Program-made: the position numbers and the translations under genes | Source of the DNA: Verrucomicrobiia bacterium | GTDB lineage: Bacteria; Verrucomicrobiota; Verrucomicrobiia; Limisphaerales; UBA9464 | DNA: 64,000 nucleotides | Assembly: GCA_019634635.1 (NCBI GenBank) | Contig: JAHCBB010000015.1 | Coordinates: 44,806-108,805 of the forward strand | Direction: 5' to 3' | Shown here: piece by piece, positions 1 to 8,434 of the stretch | Layout of the letters: each line of letters starts with the position of its first letter | Position numbering within the stretch: the stretch's first letter is position 1 | Notes under the pieces: generated by a model | What the model saw: the letters and a program-made list of their open reading frames with translations, nothing else | The model's database searches: none | Told to the model about the DNA's origin: nothing

Positions 1-1374
1 ACGGCGGTGGGCACCGGGTTCAGAGGTCCGGCGGCGGTGGTCGCCACCCTTGGATCCAACGTTTATGTGGGAGGGGGGCAAGTAGAGGCGGATGGATTCG
101 CGTCCTCAGGGTTCTCCTGGTGGGATGGAACCCGCTGGGGCACGCTCGGCGATCCCGCACTGGGTTTGGATCGCGGTGTGTCCGCGCTGGCCTGGTTTGA
201 CGACGCACTTCATGTCGGCGGCTCGTTCAGGACCGCGGGAGGCAAGCTGGTCAACCATGTGGCCCGGTGGGATGGATCGGAATGGCATGCCGTGGGGGGT
301 GGAGTCCAGAACACCGCCAACCCGACCCAGGGTGCCGCCGTGCAGGCATTCACCGTCATGGATGGAGCCTTGTACATGGCCGGGACTTTTGATCGCGCCG
401 GGGAGGCGGAGGCGACCAACATCGCTCGATGGGATGGCGTCACCTGGTCCGCCCTGGGGAACGGCCTGCGTTCCGGGGTCATCAATGACCTGACCGGTTA
501 CGATGGAAAACTTTTTGTCGGGGGAGGCCTCTTCCTTTCCGGGAATGAGCTCATCCCCCATCTGGCCGTCTGGGATGGATCCGCGTGGTCCCCATTCAAT
601 CCCGGGATCGGAGCCACGGTTCACGCTCTTGCCGTCATGGACGGATCACTTTACATCGGCGGCGATTTCCGGGCGGTATCGGCAAATTTCGCCAGCCATT
701 ACGTCGGTCGCTGGGACGGGAGTGCGCTGTCCGCTCTGGGACCGGGAGTCAACAACACGGTCACCGCCCTGCTCCCGGCCGGCGGGAAACTCTACGCGGG
801 AGGAAATTTCACCAGCGCCGGCGGGGCTCCGGCAAGAGGCATGGCGGAATGGGACGGAACCGGTTGGCACGCCATGGGCGATGGCGTTGGTATCACGGTG
901 TCTGCACTGGCCAGTTTTGGCGACCAGGTGTTTGTGGGCGGCAACAATCCCCTGCCGCACGTATCGGCCATCCCATCCCTGTTGCGCTGGGACGGCGAGA
1001 CCTGGCTGGAAGCGGGATCCGGTGTGAATGGGCGGGTTCGTGCCCTGCTGGCCATCGGGGATGAACTGTTCGTCGGTGGAGAGTTTTCCACGGCGGGCGG
1101 GCGGGTCGCGGCCCGCCTCGCGAAGTTGCGCCAGGGGGCAACAAACCCCAACCGCGCGGTGGGCATCGCGGTGGCCGGCGGCTCGGTCAGGTTGCGCTTC
1201 ATGGGGACTCCGGGAATGGCGTACCAGGTCCTCCGTTCCTTGCGCCTGGGGGCCGCTCAAGAGTGGTCGGTGATGACCGCCGCGCCGATCGTTGCCAATG
1301 AGTCGGGTGAGTTCGAATTTGAGGAGGCCACCCTCCCGGGTGCCGCGTACTACCGCAGTCAGGAGTCGGAGTAG
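1..1374 (+). CDS. Beta-propeller (kelch-like) repeat protein, 5' end outside window
   Basis: The reading frame is open from the first base, so the start and any signal peptide lie upstream. At least 455 residues are visible. They are built of roughly 45-residue repeats whose core is W-D-G-[ST]-x-W-x-x-L/F-G-x-G followed by a hydrophobic strand and then GG-x-F. This is the pattern of secreted beta-propeller proteins of Verrucomicrobiota and Planctomycetes. The last 75 residues (after about 380) leave the repeat and resemble the short beta-sandwich that ends many such proteins. No catalytic motif is visible. It is probably an extracellular or surface-bound structural protein. The exact family is not certain from reading alone. 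Confidence 0.75.
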   Translation, partial: TAVGTGFRGPAAVVATLGSNVYVGGGQVEADGFASSGFSWWDGTRWGTLGDPALGLDRGVSALAWFDDALHVGGSFRTAGGKLVNHVARWDGSEWHAVGGGVQNTANPTQGAAVQAFTVMDGALYMAGTFDRAGEAEATNIARWDGVTWSALGNGLRSGVINDLTGYDGKLFVGGGLFLSGNELIPHLAVWDGSAWSPFNPGIGATVHALAVMDGSLYIGGDFRAVSANFASHYVGRWDGSALSALGPGVNNTVTALLPAGGKLYAGGNFTSAGGAPARGMAEWDGTGWHAMGDGVGITVSALASFGDQVFVGGNNPLPHVSAIPSLLRWDGETWLEAGSGVNGRVRALLAIGDELFVGGEFSTAGGRVAARLAKLRQGATNPNRAVGIAVAGGSVRLRFMGTPGMAYQVLRSLRLGAAQEWSVMTAAPIVANESGEFEFEEATLPGAAYYRSQESE

Positions 1375-1416
1375 CCGGGCACGCGCCGGGCGGGAAGAAT
1401 TCGCGAGGAACCGTCC

Positions 1417-1776
1417 TCACAGGTCCGAGGTGAAGGCCCTGGCGTGCCGGGCAACGTGCTGTTGCAACGAGCCGCAGACGTGGCGGCACAGTTCGAAGAT
1501 GCCCGGATCGGCGATGAAATAGATCACGTTCAACGCCTCCTTGCGGCGCCCAAGAATGCCAGCGTGGGTCAGGGTCTGGAGGTGACGGGAGGCGTTGGCC
1601 TGGGTCAGGCCGGTGGCGTCCATCAGGTCCGTGACGGACTTTCCGCCGGCCTCCAGGGCCCGGATGAGCCTCAGGCGGCTGGGTTCGCCCAGCACGCGAA
1701 AACGGCTGGCGATGAGTTCGAGCGTCCCGTCGGTCATCAAGGCCCCCGGGTTTCCCGCGTTCGTGCGCTTGGCCAT
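1417..1776 (-). CDS. ArsR-family winged-helix repressor
   Basis: A 119-residue protein with the ArsR/SmtB winged helix. LGEPSRLRLIRAL forms the first helix pair, DLMDATGLTQANASRHLQTL is the recognition helix-turn-helix, and GRRKEALNVIYFI is the beta wing. The family represses its own operon and is released by metal or another ligand. Two cysteines near the end (ELCRHVC) could be a sensing site, but the classical ELCVCDL box is absent. The frame is open upstream to 1944. I chose ATG 1776 because the residues before it do not look like protein; ATG 1737 is also possible. It is divergent from the exported-protein/thioredoxin pair, which it probably controls. Confidence 0.85.
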   Translation of the reverse strand: MAKRTNAGNPGALMTDGTLELIASRFRVLGEPSRLRLIRALEAGGKSVTDLMDATGLTQANASRHLQTLTHAGILGRRKEALNVIYFIADPGIFELCRHVCGSLQQHVARHARAFTSDL

Positions 1777-1823
1777 GCAGGTGGAAGCGGACCACAGTTC
1801 CACTTGCATGTCCATAGATGCGC

Positions 1824-1835
1824 ATATACTCATAT
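1824..1835. promoter_or_regulatory. Candidate ArsR operator in divergent promoter
   Basis: ATAT-ACTC-ATAT in the 83-bp gap between the ArsR gene and the exported-protein gene. It is short, AT-rich and near-symmetric within GC-rich surroundings. ATGCGCAT, a perfect 8-bp palindrome, lies just before it at 1818-1825. The ArsR family binds such imperfect palindromes over the promoter. The assignment rests on position and symmetry only. Confidence 0.4.
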
Positions 1836-1859
1836 TGTCACAAAAGAGACAACACGCTG

Positions 1860-2495
1860 ATGCAAACCCGATCCTTCCTCCTTGCCGGGGTGCTCGCCGC
1901 GAGTGCGGCCTGTGCCACCATCGCCACCGCCCAGGGCATGCCACCTGAGGCGCGCGGGAACATCCACCTGCTCTTGAACGAGCACGAGGCCGTCACCCGC
2001 ACGGTCACGATGACCCGGGACGGCTACGTGGCGCTGACCGAATCCGACAACCCGAAGGTGGCCGCCGCGCTTAGGGAACACGTCCGTCAGATGGAGGAGC
2101 GCCTCAAAAGCGGCCTCATGGTCCGGCGCCATGACCCGGCGTTCGTCGAGTTCGCGGAGCACTTCGATGAGATCCGCCATGTCATGGAGCCGACCGGAAA
2201 GGGGCTGAAAATGATGGTCACCGGCACAACCCCCGCGGCGGTCAAGGTGGCGCAAAACCACGCCACTGTGGTCACCGACTTCGCTGCCAATGGCTGGGAG
2301 GCGCACGACCGCGACCATGCGGCGGTGCTTCCGTCCGCCGCCGGACCGGCTCCGGCCGCCGGGGAGCTTTCAACTGCGGCGAACACGTCCGCCCCGGGCT
2401 GTTGTGAGCATGGCGGCGCATGCAGATTGGGCGGTCCGGCGCGAAAGGCCGGTGCCATTGAAACGCAGCCTTCCGCCGGTCCCAAGGATCACTGA
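1860..2495 (+). CDS. Exported His-rich protein of unknown function
   Basis: A 211-residue protein starting at ATG 1860; the 14 codons upstream in the same frame are not credible protein. Residues 1-25 are a signal peptide ending near TATAQG. The mature part is rich in histidine, with the motifs LLNEHEAV, RHDPAFVEFAEHFDEIRH, NHATVV and AHDRDHAA. It ends in a low-complexity Ala/Pro tail containing APGCCEHGGAC, a possible metal or thiol site. It is divergent from an ArsR repressor and 19 bases before thioredoxin 2, so a role in periplasmic metal or redox stress is plausible. I do not recognise a named family. Confidence 0.75.
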   Translation: MQTRSFLLAGVLAASAACATIATAQGMPPEARGNIHLLLNEHEAVTRTVTMTRDGYVALTESDNPKVAAALREHVRQMEERLKSGLMVRRHDPAFVEFAEHFDEIRHVMEPTGKGLKMMVTGTTPAAVKVAQNHATVVTDFAANGWEAHDRDHAAVLPSAAGPAPAAGELSTAANTSAPGCCEHGGACRLGGPARKAGAIETQPSAGPKDH

Positions 2496-2514
2496 ACCCC
2501 GATGCGGCGCGCCC

Positions 2515-2976
2515 ATGGCCCACCTCGCCTCCGATTCGCGCGGTCTGATCGTCACCTGCCCGTCCTGCGGCCAGGGCAATCGTCTCGCCTTCGCCAGCCT
2601 CGCGGCCCAGATCCGCTGCGGCCGGTGCAAAACGGAACTGCCGTCTCCGGGTGGGGTGATCGAGCCGGACACTGCGGAGGTCTTCGCCGCGTTGATCGGC
2701 CAGGCTGCGCTGCCGGTGTTCGTGGACTTTTGGGCGCCGTGGTGTGGACCCTGCCGGATGGTGGCACCGGAGGTGGAACGGCTGGCCGAGCGGGCCGCCG
2801 GTGAGGCCATTGTCGCCAAGGTCAACACCGAGGCGCTGCCGGAAGTCGCCAGGCGCTTCGGCATCCAGTCCATTCCCACCTTCGCGGTGTTCCGCGGCGG
2901 CTCCGAAGTGGCCCGGACCTCCGGGGCGATCCCCGCGCCGCGCCTGCATGAATTCCTCCGCCAGGCCAGCCACTGA
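2515..2976 (+). CDS. trxC: Thioredoxin 2 (zinc-ribbon thioredoxin)
   Basis: A 153-residue cytoplasmic disulfide reductase. The N-terminal zinc ribbon has two CxxC pairs (CPSCG and CGRCK, about residues 15-37), the hallmark of TrxC as against TrxA. The thioredoxin fold follows, with the active site WCGPC in DFWAPWCGPCRM and the cis-proline loop SIPTFAVF. ATG 2515 is preferred because the zinc ribbon starts directly after it; the in-frame extension to 2290 overlaps the previous gene and is not protein-like. It probably shares a transcript with the exported His-rich protein 19 bases upstream and may be under ArsR control. The length is typical of the family. Confidence 0.92.
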   Translation: MAHLASDSRGLIVTCPSCGQGNRLAFASLAAQIRCGRCKTELPSPGGVIEPDTAEVFAALIGQAALPVFVDFWAPWCGPCRMVAPEVERLAERAAGEAIVAKVNTEALPEVARRFGIQSIPTFAVFRGGSEVARTSGAIPAPRLHEFLRQASH

Positions 2977-2985
2977 TCCCCCGCC

Positions 2986-3441
2986 ATGATTGCCTCCCGC
3001 TCCATCACCAACCGCTACCAGGACTTCCGGTTGCTGGACCTCAGCAAGCTGATGAAGCGCACGGACGGGCGCGGTCCGTTCCTGCTGGTGCAGGAAGGTT
3101 GCGACCCGGCCGACCCGCAGTTCCGGGAGTGCTCCTTTGTGCTGACCCGTCGCGGCACCTGGCTGCACTACTACCTGTTCCTGACGCTTCCGGAAATGGT
3201 CCGTCGCCGTTGCGCAATGTTCGAGAGCAGCGGCGAGGCGCTGGAGTTTGCCGGCAATCTCGCCCACCCCGTGACGGTGGAGACGGCTGTCTCGCTTCAG
3301 GAATGGATCCACCAGACCGGCTACCAGCCGGCGGCCGAAGATGCCGTTGGCCAGGCGCTGCACCATGAGCTCGCCCGGGGTCTCCCTGTTGCAGCATCCA
3401 CGAATCTGCGGCACCCCGTGGGGTCTCCGATCGTCCATTGA
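2986..3441 (+). CDS. Conserved-looking hypothetical protein, 151 aa
   Basis: Starts at ATG 2986, nine bases after trxC, so it is probably in the same operon. There is no signal peptide and no obvious membrane segment. The sequence is a mixed alpha/beta protein with a central hydrophobic strand (GTWLHYYLFLTLPEMVRR). I do not recognise the family. The last 25 residues, from about LARGLPVAASTN, look less protein-like, so the functional domain probably ends near residue 125. Tight spacing and matching codon use make it a real gene rather than a shadow frame. Confidence 0.6.
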   Translation: MIASRSITNRYQDFRLLDLSKLMKRTDGRGPFLLVQEGCDPADPQFRECSFVLTRRGTWLHYYLFLTLPEMVRRRCAMFESSGEALEFAGNLAHPVTVETAVSLQEWIHQTGYQPAAEDAVGQALHHELARGLPVAASTNLRHPVGSPIVH

Positions 3442-3480
3442 AAGAAATGCGGGGCTTGGGCACGGTCCTTGGTGCGCGTC

Positions 3481-5097
3481 ATGAAGTGGACCAACCTCTA
3501 CTGGGGTCTGATTGCCATCCTGGCCCTCACCGGAAGGGGCTTCGGCCAGACGCAACCGTCACGATATCCAGGGGAGTCTCGCGCGATCCTGACCGGCGAT
3601 GGCCGTGACGATGATGATGACGAGGAGGACGAGGACAACGAAGAGGACGAAGCGGAGGACGGGGTGGCTGGAGCTCCCGCCGCGGGCAATCCGGTGCCAC
3701 TCAACCGGCAGATGCACCCGCTTGGGTTTTCGGTCGCGGTGCCGCAAGGCTGGCGGATTCATGCTCCGAAACTCGAGTCGGTGACACTGATTTCGGGCGA
3801 TGGCGCCAGCGTGGCGCTCATCCGCGGCATTGCGGGAGCCATCGAACCCGCGCAGTGGTTGACCAACCAGGTTCTCGAAGGTGAACCCATCGCGAGGAAC
3901 TGGAGGCCCCTGGCCGTGGATGAACCGTCCCGTGGCCTGACCCGTGCCGCGTTCGAGCTCGTCGGGAGCGACGGCACACGACGCCTGGCCAACGGCTTCG
4001 CAGTCGCCGGCATCGGCGGCGCCAGCGCCATGATCGCTGCCGCGCCTCCCGACCGTTTTTCCCGCGAGTTGCCACAGCTCTCGGAGATCCTCCATTCGTT
4101 CCGGATCGAGGAGCGACCCGCCCGGACCGCGCCGACAGCGACGAATTCCGGTCCGGCGATCCCGTTCGTGACCTGGCGCGATCCGCGGGAAGGCGCATTC
4201 ACCGTGGACGCTCCGCAAGGCTGGAATGTCGAAGGGGGGGTCTTCCGTCCGGACCTTTTCGGCACGCGCTCGGGCGTCACGATGACGGCGCCGCAGGGTC
4301 GTCACGTGGTCTGGCTTCATGATCCCAGCCTGCCGCGCCTCTTTGTGCACGTCTCGTCGAGCCTGCGCGGATTGGGGCCGATCCAGCCGAACTATGTGAA
4401 CTACCAGGACGCGCCGACCTTTGCCGCCGGCTACATTCGACATCGCTTCGGCGAGGCTCGGGTGGAGCGGGTGACGCCACTGCCGGCCGTCGTTCAGCGT
4501 CTGGATTCGCTTGGCCGCACCCTGGGCAAGGCGAACGAGGTGAATACCGCAGCATCCGTGGATTTCCAGCTCGCCGACGGACGCTCCGGCATCGTCAACG
4601 TCGCGGTATCCTACCTGCCGAACGGGTTTGACGATGGCGGATCGTGGAACGTCGCGGAGTTGTGCGGGTTCGTCTCCGCCCCGGAGGAGACTGCCGTGGG
4701 GTCCGCGGTGCTCCAGCGCGCGCTTTCAACGTTTGCCGTGGATGCGCGCTGGTTCGCCGGCGAACTCCAAGGCAACCGCGCGGCTGGCGAGGCGCTGACC
4801 CGGCACCGGGAGGAGGTCGCCGCCATCTACAGCCAGATCACGGAGGACCGCCATGCGGGTCAAACCCGCATGGCGGAGCAGCGGGGACAGCTGCTCGCGG
4901 GAACCACGCAGGTCCTGGACCCGGAAACGGGGGAGCGCTTCGAAACCCGGGCGGGTCACCGGTATTATTTTCGCCATGTCGCCGCGGAACCGGCCGCGGG
5001 GCGGCCCGTTGCGGTCGGCAGTGACCTCGACGACAACCCCAGCCCGGGTGATTTCCGGCGACTGCTCGAAATCCAGGTGGACGGCACGGCGCGCTGA
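3481..5097 (+). CDS. Exported protein with acidic tract and two repeated domains
   Basis: A 538-residue protein. ATG 3481 begins a signal peptide (about 22 residues, ending GRGFGQ); the TTG 12 bases upstream is less likely. Directly after cleavage comes a run of about 18 almost uninterrupted Asp/Glu residues (about 40-58). Two related domains follow, each opening with a VxxPQGW motif (VAVPQGWRI near 83 and VDAPQGWNV near 240), the entry motif of several bacterial PsbP/DUF1795-like beta-sheet domains. The C-terminal 90 residues contain DPETGERFETRAGHRYYFRH, a segment seen at the end of other secreted PVC proteins. The function is unknown; the acidic tract could bind cations. Confidence 0.7.
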   Translation: MKWTNLYWGLIAILALTGRGFGQTQPSRYPGESRAILTGDGRDDDDDEEDEDNEEDEAEDGVAGAPAAGNPVPLNRQMHPLGFSVAVPQGWRIHAPKLESVTLISGDGASVALIRGIAGAIEPAQWLTNQVLEGEPIARNWRPLAVDEPSRGLTRAAFELVGSDGTRRLANGFAVAGIGGASAMIAAAPPDRFSRELPQLSEILHSFRIEERPARTAPTATNSGPAIPFVTWRDPREGAFTVDAPQGWNVEGGVFRPDLFGTRSGVTMTAPQGRHVVWLHDPSLPRLFVHVSSSLRGLGPIQPNYVNYQDAPTFAAGYIRHRFGEARVERVTPLPAVVQRLDSLGRTLGKANEVNTAASVDFQLADGRSGIVNVAVSYLPNGFDDGGSWNVAELCGFVSAPEETAVGSAVLQRALSTFAVDARWFAGELQGNRAAGEALTRHREEVAAIYSQITEDRHAGQTRMAEQRGQLLAGTTQVLDPETGERFETRAGHRYYFRHVAAEPAAGRPVAVGSDLDDNPSPGDFRRLLEIQVDGTAR

Positions 5098-5234
5098 CGT
5101 CCGGCAGCCGGTCCTGGGAGGATTGCGGTGCGACGGGGAATGGAGTGTCCCGCAGGTGCTGCGACGGCACGTTCGGCGTCTGGAGGGGAAAGGCACACTT
5201 GTTGACGGCCGGCGGATTCCGTCAGCCTCCCCCC

Positions 5235-6344
5235 ATGAATCCGAGGCCACTGCGTTGGGGCATTCTGGGCACCGCAAACATCGCCCGAAAGAACTGGCAG
5301 GCCATCCACCTCAGCGGCAATGGCGTCCTGACGGCCGTGGCCAGTCGTGACGCCGCCCGCGCGGAACATTTCATCGCCGAATGCCAGTCCACCGTCCCCC
5401 TCCCGGTCGTTCCGAGGGCGTGCGGCAGCTACGAGGAGCTGCTGACCACGCCGGATGTGGATGCCGTGTACGTGCCGTTGCCGACCGGAGTCCGGACGGA
5501 GTGGGTCGTGCGGGCGGCCCGGGCGGGCAAGCATGTGTTGTGTGAGAAACCCTGCGCCCCCTCGTTGCCGGATCTCCACCTCATGACCTCCGCCTGTCAG
5601 GAGCATGGGGTCCAGTTCATGGACGGGGTGATGTTTGTCCACAGCGCGCGCATGGCCGCGTTGCGTGCCGTGCTGAAGGAGGGGGTTGCCCTGGGGGAAC
5701 TCCGTCGGGTGACGTCGCAATTCAGCTTCTGTGGTGACGCCGCATTCTTCTCAGAAAACATGCGGGCCGACCGGCACCTGGAACCTCAGGGGTGCCTGGG
5801 CGATCTCGGCTGGTACTCGCTGGTGTTCACCCTGGAGGTGCTTGGCAGCCGTCTGCCGCGCGCGGTCACGGCACGAGTCCTGAATCGGATCGGGTCGCCG
5901 GCGGATCCGCAGCCGGCGCCGCCTTCGGAGTTCTCCGGGGAACTGCTCTATGACGGAGGCGTCAGCGCCTCGTTCTACTGTTCCTTCCTCACCGGGAATC
6001 AACAGTGGGCCAGCGTCAGCGGATCGCAGGGACACTTGTTGCTCCGTGACTTCGTCCTCCCCTTCTTTGGATGCGAGTCGTCGTTCGAGATCCACAAGGC
6101 GGCGTTTGAGGTGTCCGGCTGCCACTTTGCGATGGAACCGCATGTCCGCCGGATCACCGTGCCGGAATACGGGAACAACCATCCGACGGCCCAGGAGACG
6201 CGGATGTTCCGCGAGTTCGCCCGTCAGGTGGCGTCGCGAGTGTTGAATTCGGAGTGGCCGGAGCGGTCCCTGAACACGCAGCGCCTGCTGGATGCCTGCC
6301 TCGAGTCCGGCCGAAACGAAGGCCGGCCCGTCCTGATGGCGTGA
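5235..6344 (+). CDS. Gfo/Idh/MocA-family NAD(P)-dependent oxidoreductase
   Basis: A 369-residue cytoplasmic enzyme. The N-terminal Rossmann fold shows WGILGTANIARKNW (GxxGxA type), and the family motif GKHVLCEKPCAPS supplies the EKP lysine near residue 100. The C-terminal half is the alpha/beta substrate-binding domain. The family oxidises or reduces sugars, inositols and related polyols; the substrate cannot be read from the sequence. ATG 5235 is chosen because the Rossmann strand starts eight residues later; the upstream in-frame extension to 5145 is not protein-like. It stands alone, 137 bases after the previous gene. The following 194 bases hold nothing recognisable. Confidence 0.88.
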   Translation: MNPRPLRWGILGTANIARKNWQAIHLSGNGVLTAVASRDAARAEHFIAECQSTVPLPVVPRACGSYEELLTTPDVDAVYVPLPTGVRTEWVVRAARAGKHVLCEKPCAPSLPDLHLMTSACQEHGVQFMDGVMFVHSARMAALRAVLKEGVALGELRRVTSQFSFCGDAAFFSENMRADRHLEPQGCLGDLGWYSLVFTLEVLGSRLPRAVTARVLNRIGSPADPQPAPPSEFSGELLYDGGVSASFYCSFLTGNQQWASVSGSQGHLLLRDFVLPFFGCESSFEIHKAAFEVSGCHFAMEPHVRRITVPEYGNNHPTAQETRMFREFARQVASRVLNSEWPERSLNTQRLLDACLESGRNEGRPVLMA

Positions 6345-6538
6345 GCCGCAGAGTTCCCTGCGTCGGGGGGTGCGCTCGTGTTGACGAAAAGGGACGCGCG
6401 GCGTTCGGAAGCGCTGAGAGCCATGACCGGGCTGATTCAAGAAGCTTGATGATTGCCTCGTGCTGCGTGCGATTTGCGCTTTGGAGTCATGAATTTTGAC
6501 GACTCGGGAGCGATATTCTCTCACGCAATACGAACGCC

Positions 6539-7260
6539 TCAGTCTTGATCTCTGCGCTGTTCGTCACCGCGCGCCCCAAAAATCAGAGGCGCCGGGCCCC
6601 ACGGCTTGATGTGGCTTGCGACGAGATGGACCGGGTTGAACACGCCGGTGATTCGGCACCGGGCCTCGAAACGCGCCACGTTCTCCTTGAAACGATCCTG
6701 TCCGCGGCGTGCCTGGATCAGAGCCCGTCGGATGGTCTCGGGGATGCTGTCGCAGTGGGCGATCCGGTCTTGCAGCCGGTGCTCCCACGCGACGAGTGCG
6801 AACGGGTCCGCGATCAGCGACCCGGCTTCGCACACGGAGTGCTGGTCGAGGAGGCGGCGCGCGAGCCGATGGGAAATCTCGGAGAGGTAGGCGCCCTGGT
6901 TGCCGCGCCCCCCCGGCTGGATCGGCGGGCACTTTTCGGGCAACAACGGGGCGACCTGCGGAGCGACCCGAGGGATCTGCAGCGGGCGTTCAAACCGCCG
7001 GAAAGCAACGTCCACACGCCGGCCGCGCTGGTCCCACGCCTCGCCGACGTTTCCGAATTCGTCCGGCCGGGGGCACGAGTCGCATGGACGCTTGGCGACG
7101 CCGACCGCCCGCAGGTGGGCCTCCGCGAACGAGAAGATGAGATCGCCACGCTGGAACTCGCCGGACGAGACGACTTTGCTGGAGATTGCGGTTGGGGGCG
7201 ATGGACGGCGACGGATCGGTGCGTGATGGATTGCGCCCGACGCGTCGGTCCCATGGAAGC
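6539..7260 (-). pseudogene. HNH (HNH_2-type) endonuclease remnant, both ends lost
   Basis: Reading the minus strand in one frame from about 7260 gives a recognisable HNH_2 restriction-like protein: GDLIFSFAEAHLRAVGVAKR, then WDQRGRRVDVAFRRFE, APLLPEK, GGRGNQGAYLSEIS, and finally RCRITGVFNP with HLVASHIKPW. These are the conserved blocks of the family in the expected order. The gene is broken at both ends. There is no start codon in frame before the RAYT transposase stop at 7264, and the C-terminus stops a few residues after SHIKPW, so the asparagine/second-histidine half of the active site is missing. A GTG at 7015 could start a fragment, but it would be inactive. Confidence 0.7.
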
Positions 7261-7263
7261 GTG

Positions 7264-8241
7264 CTACCCAACCGCCCGCACCTGCAGATCCCTCAGCACG
7301 CTGATCCCGGGTAGAGGGACACCCCGGATCCGTCGCGCCCCGTCCTTGCGGTTGGCGCCAAACCGTTCCCGATGCTGGACGAACACCTCGTTCACAAACG
7401 CCTTGGATCCCAGGACCACCCCGTCGGTCAGGTGCCGGACGCGCAGTCGCAATACCTGAGCCACACTCAACGTCCCGCCGCGTCGCAACTCCTCCAGGAT
7501 CGTCTCCCGATCCAGCGCCACCTTGTCACTCCGCCCCGGGCTCCCCGCCGTCACGAACAGACTCTGCCGGTATTCCGCCGCCGCCTCCCCCCAAGCGAAC
7601 GGCTTCAGGCAGCTCATCAACCCCTTGCGCATCACCCGGTTGCCCGTCAGCGCCACGGCATAGCCGCAGAACCGGTAGTCCTTGGGATCCTGCACGATGC
7701 CGGCCCGCACCGGATTCAGGTCAATGTACGCGGCCAACATGCGGACCGTGCCCGGGTTGTCCTCGATCAAGACGCTCTTGAAACGTTCGGCCCACAGCGT
7801 GCCGAAGCGGCCGGTCTGGCGATTGTACCAGCGGCTGAAGCGCTGTTTGAACTCCTTCATGAACGCGGACACATCGCCCATTCGTTCCATCAGCGACTGG
7901 CGAATATCCGGATCCACCGCCCCACGCTTCTCCAATCCCTCCCGGGCCAGGACGGTCAGGATCCCTCTCTTGCCGTAGAACCCCTCCAGGCGTTGGAGCA
8001 GTTCGGCATCCGGGATTTCCCGCGCTGCCGGGACGCGCAGGAGCAGGTGGAAGTGGTTGCCCATCATGCAGTAGGTGATGATCTCGATCCCGCAGAACCG
8101 GGCGAGTTTGAGGAGGATCTCGGCGAGCTTCTCCTTGCACAGATCGTCGAGCAGTCGCTGACCGCCAACGACGCGGGAGATGCAGTGGTACACCCCCACC
8201 CGCCCCTCCTCCGCCTTCACCTTCATCCGTGCCATGCGCAT
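7264..8241 (-). CDS. RAYT-type (IS200-like, Y1) transposase
   Basis: A 325-residue protein of the REP-associated tyrosine transposase group. The N-terminal Y1_Tnp fold holds the HUH metal motif NHFHLLLRV (His 63 and 65) and a long helix with Tyr residues near DYRFCGYAVALTG that would carry the nucleophile. About 110 further residues form a C-terminal helical domain. Such enzymes nick and join single-stranded DNA at short REP hairpins. The start is ATG 8241 or ATG 8235 (MARMKV); the second is favoured because both MITEs in the window keep an ATG at that point. A terminal repeat lies upstream at 8275-8296. Downstream it runs straight into the broken HNH gene without a visible right end. Confidence 0.88.
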   Translation of the reverse strand: MRMARMKVKAEEGRVGVYHCISRVVGGQRLLDDLCKEKLAEILLKLARFCGIEIITYCMMGNHFHLLLRVPAAREIPDAELLQRLEGFYGKRGILTVLAREGLEKRGAVDPDIRQSLMERMGDVSAFMKEFKQRFSRWYNRQTGRFGTLWAERFKSVLIEDNPGTVRMLAAYIDLNPVRAGIVQDPKDYRFCGYAVALTGNRVMRKGLMSCLKPFAWGEAAAEYRQSLFVTAGSPGRSDKVALDRETILEELRRGGTLSVAQVLRLRVRHLTDGVVLGSKAFVNEVFVQHRERFGANRKDGARRIRGVPLPGISVLRDLQVRAVG

Positions 8242-8274
8242 GCTTCGTTTCTACTCGGCGACCCCCAGTGTGTC

Positions 8275-8296
8275 AATCTTTGAACCTGTCACTTTA
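8275..8296 (-). repeat. Terminal repeat upstream of the RAYT gene
   Basis: On the plus strand it reads AATCTTTGAACCTGTCACTT followed by TA; relative to the transposase gene it is the upstream (left) end in the form TAAAGTGACAGGTTCAAAG. The same motif bounds the MITEs at 19057 and 26847 and recurs alone elsewhere in the window. A short duplication, GAGTACCGGGCAG repeated twice, follows at about 8317-8343. Confidence 0.8.
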
Positions 8297-8402
8297 CGCT
8301 TTACCCTACTTGGCAGAGTACCGGGCAGAGAGTACCGGGCAGGGGCAGGACCATCCCCCGCAACGGAACGGCGCGACCCGTGGGATGCAATGCCGGATTG
8401 AT

Positions 8403-8433
8403 TCACTGGAATCACTGCATCACTGTATCAGCG
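8403..8433 (+). promoter_or_regulatory. TCACTG iterons abutting the antitoxin start
   Basis: TCACTG occurs at 8403, 8412 and 8420, with a decayed fourth copy (TCAGCG) at 8428, spaced 9, 8 and 8 bases and ending two bases before ATG 8435. The spacing fits a helical array for a ribbon-helix-helix repressor, which is the product of the next gene. The array leaves no room for a normal ribosome binding site, so the mRNA may be leaderless or translated weakly. Confidence 0.5.
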
Positions 8434-8434
8434 T

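Noticed and set aside
6545..7459. 304-codon plus-strand frame over the HNH remnant
   Set aside because: No family resemblance; the minus strand shows conserved HNH blocks in order.
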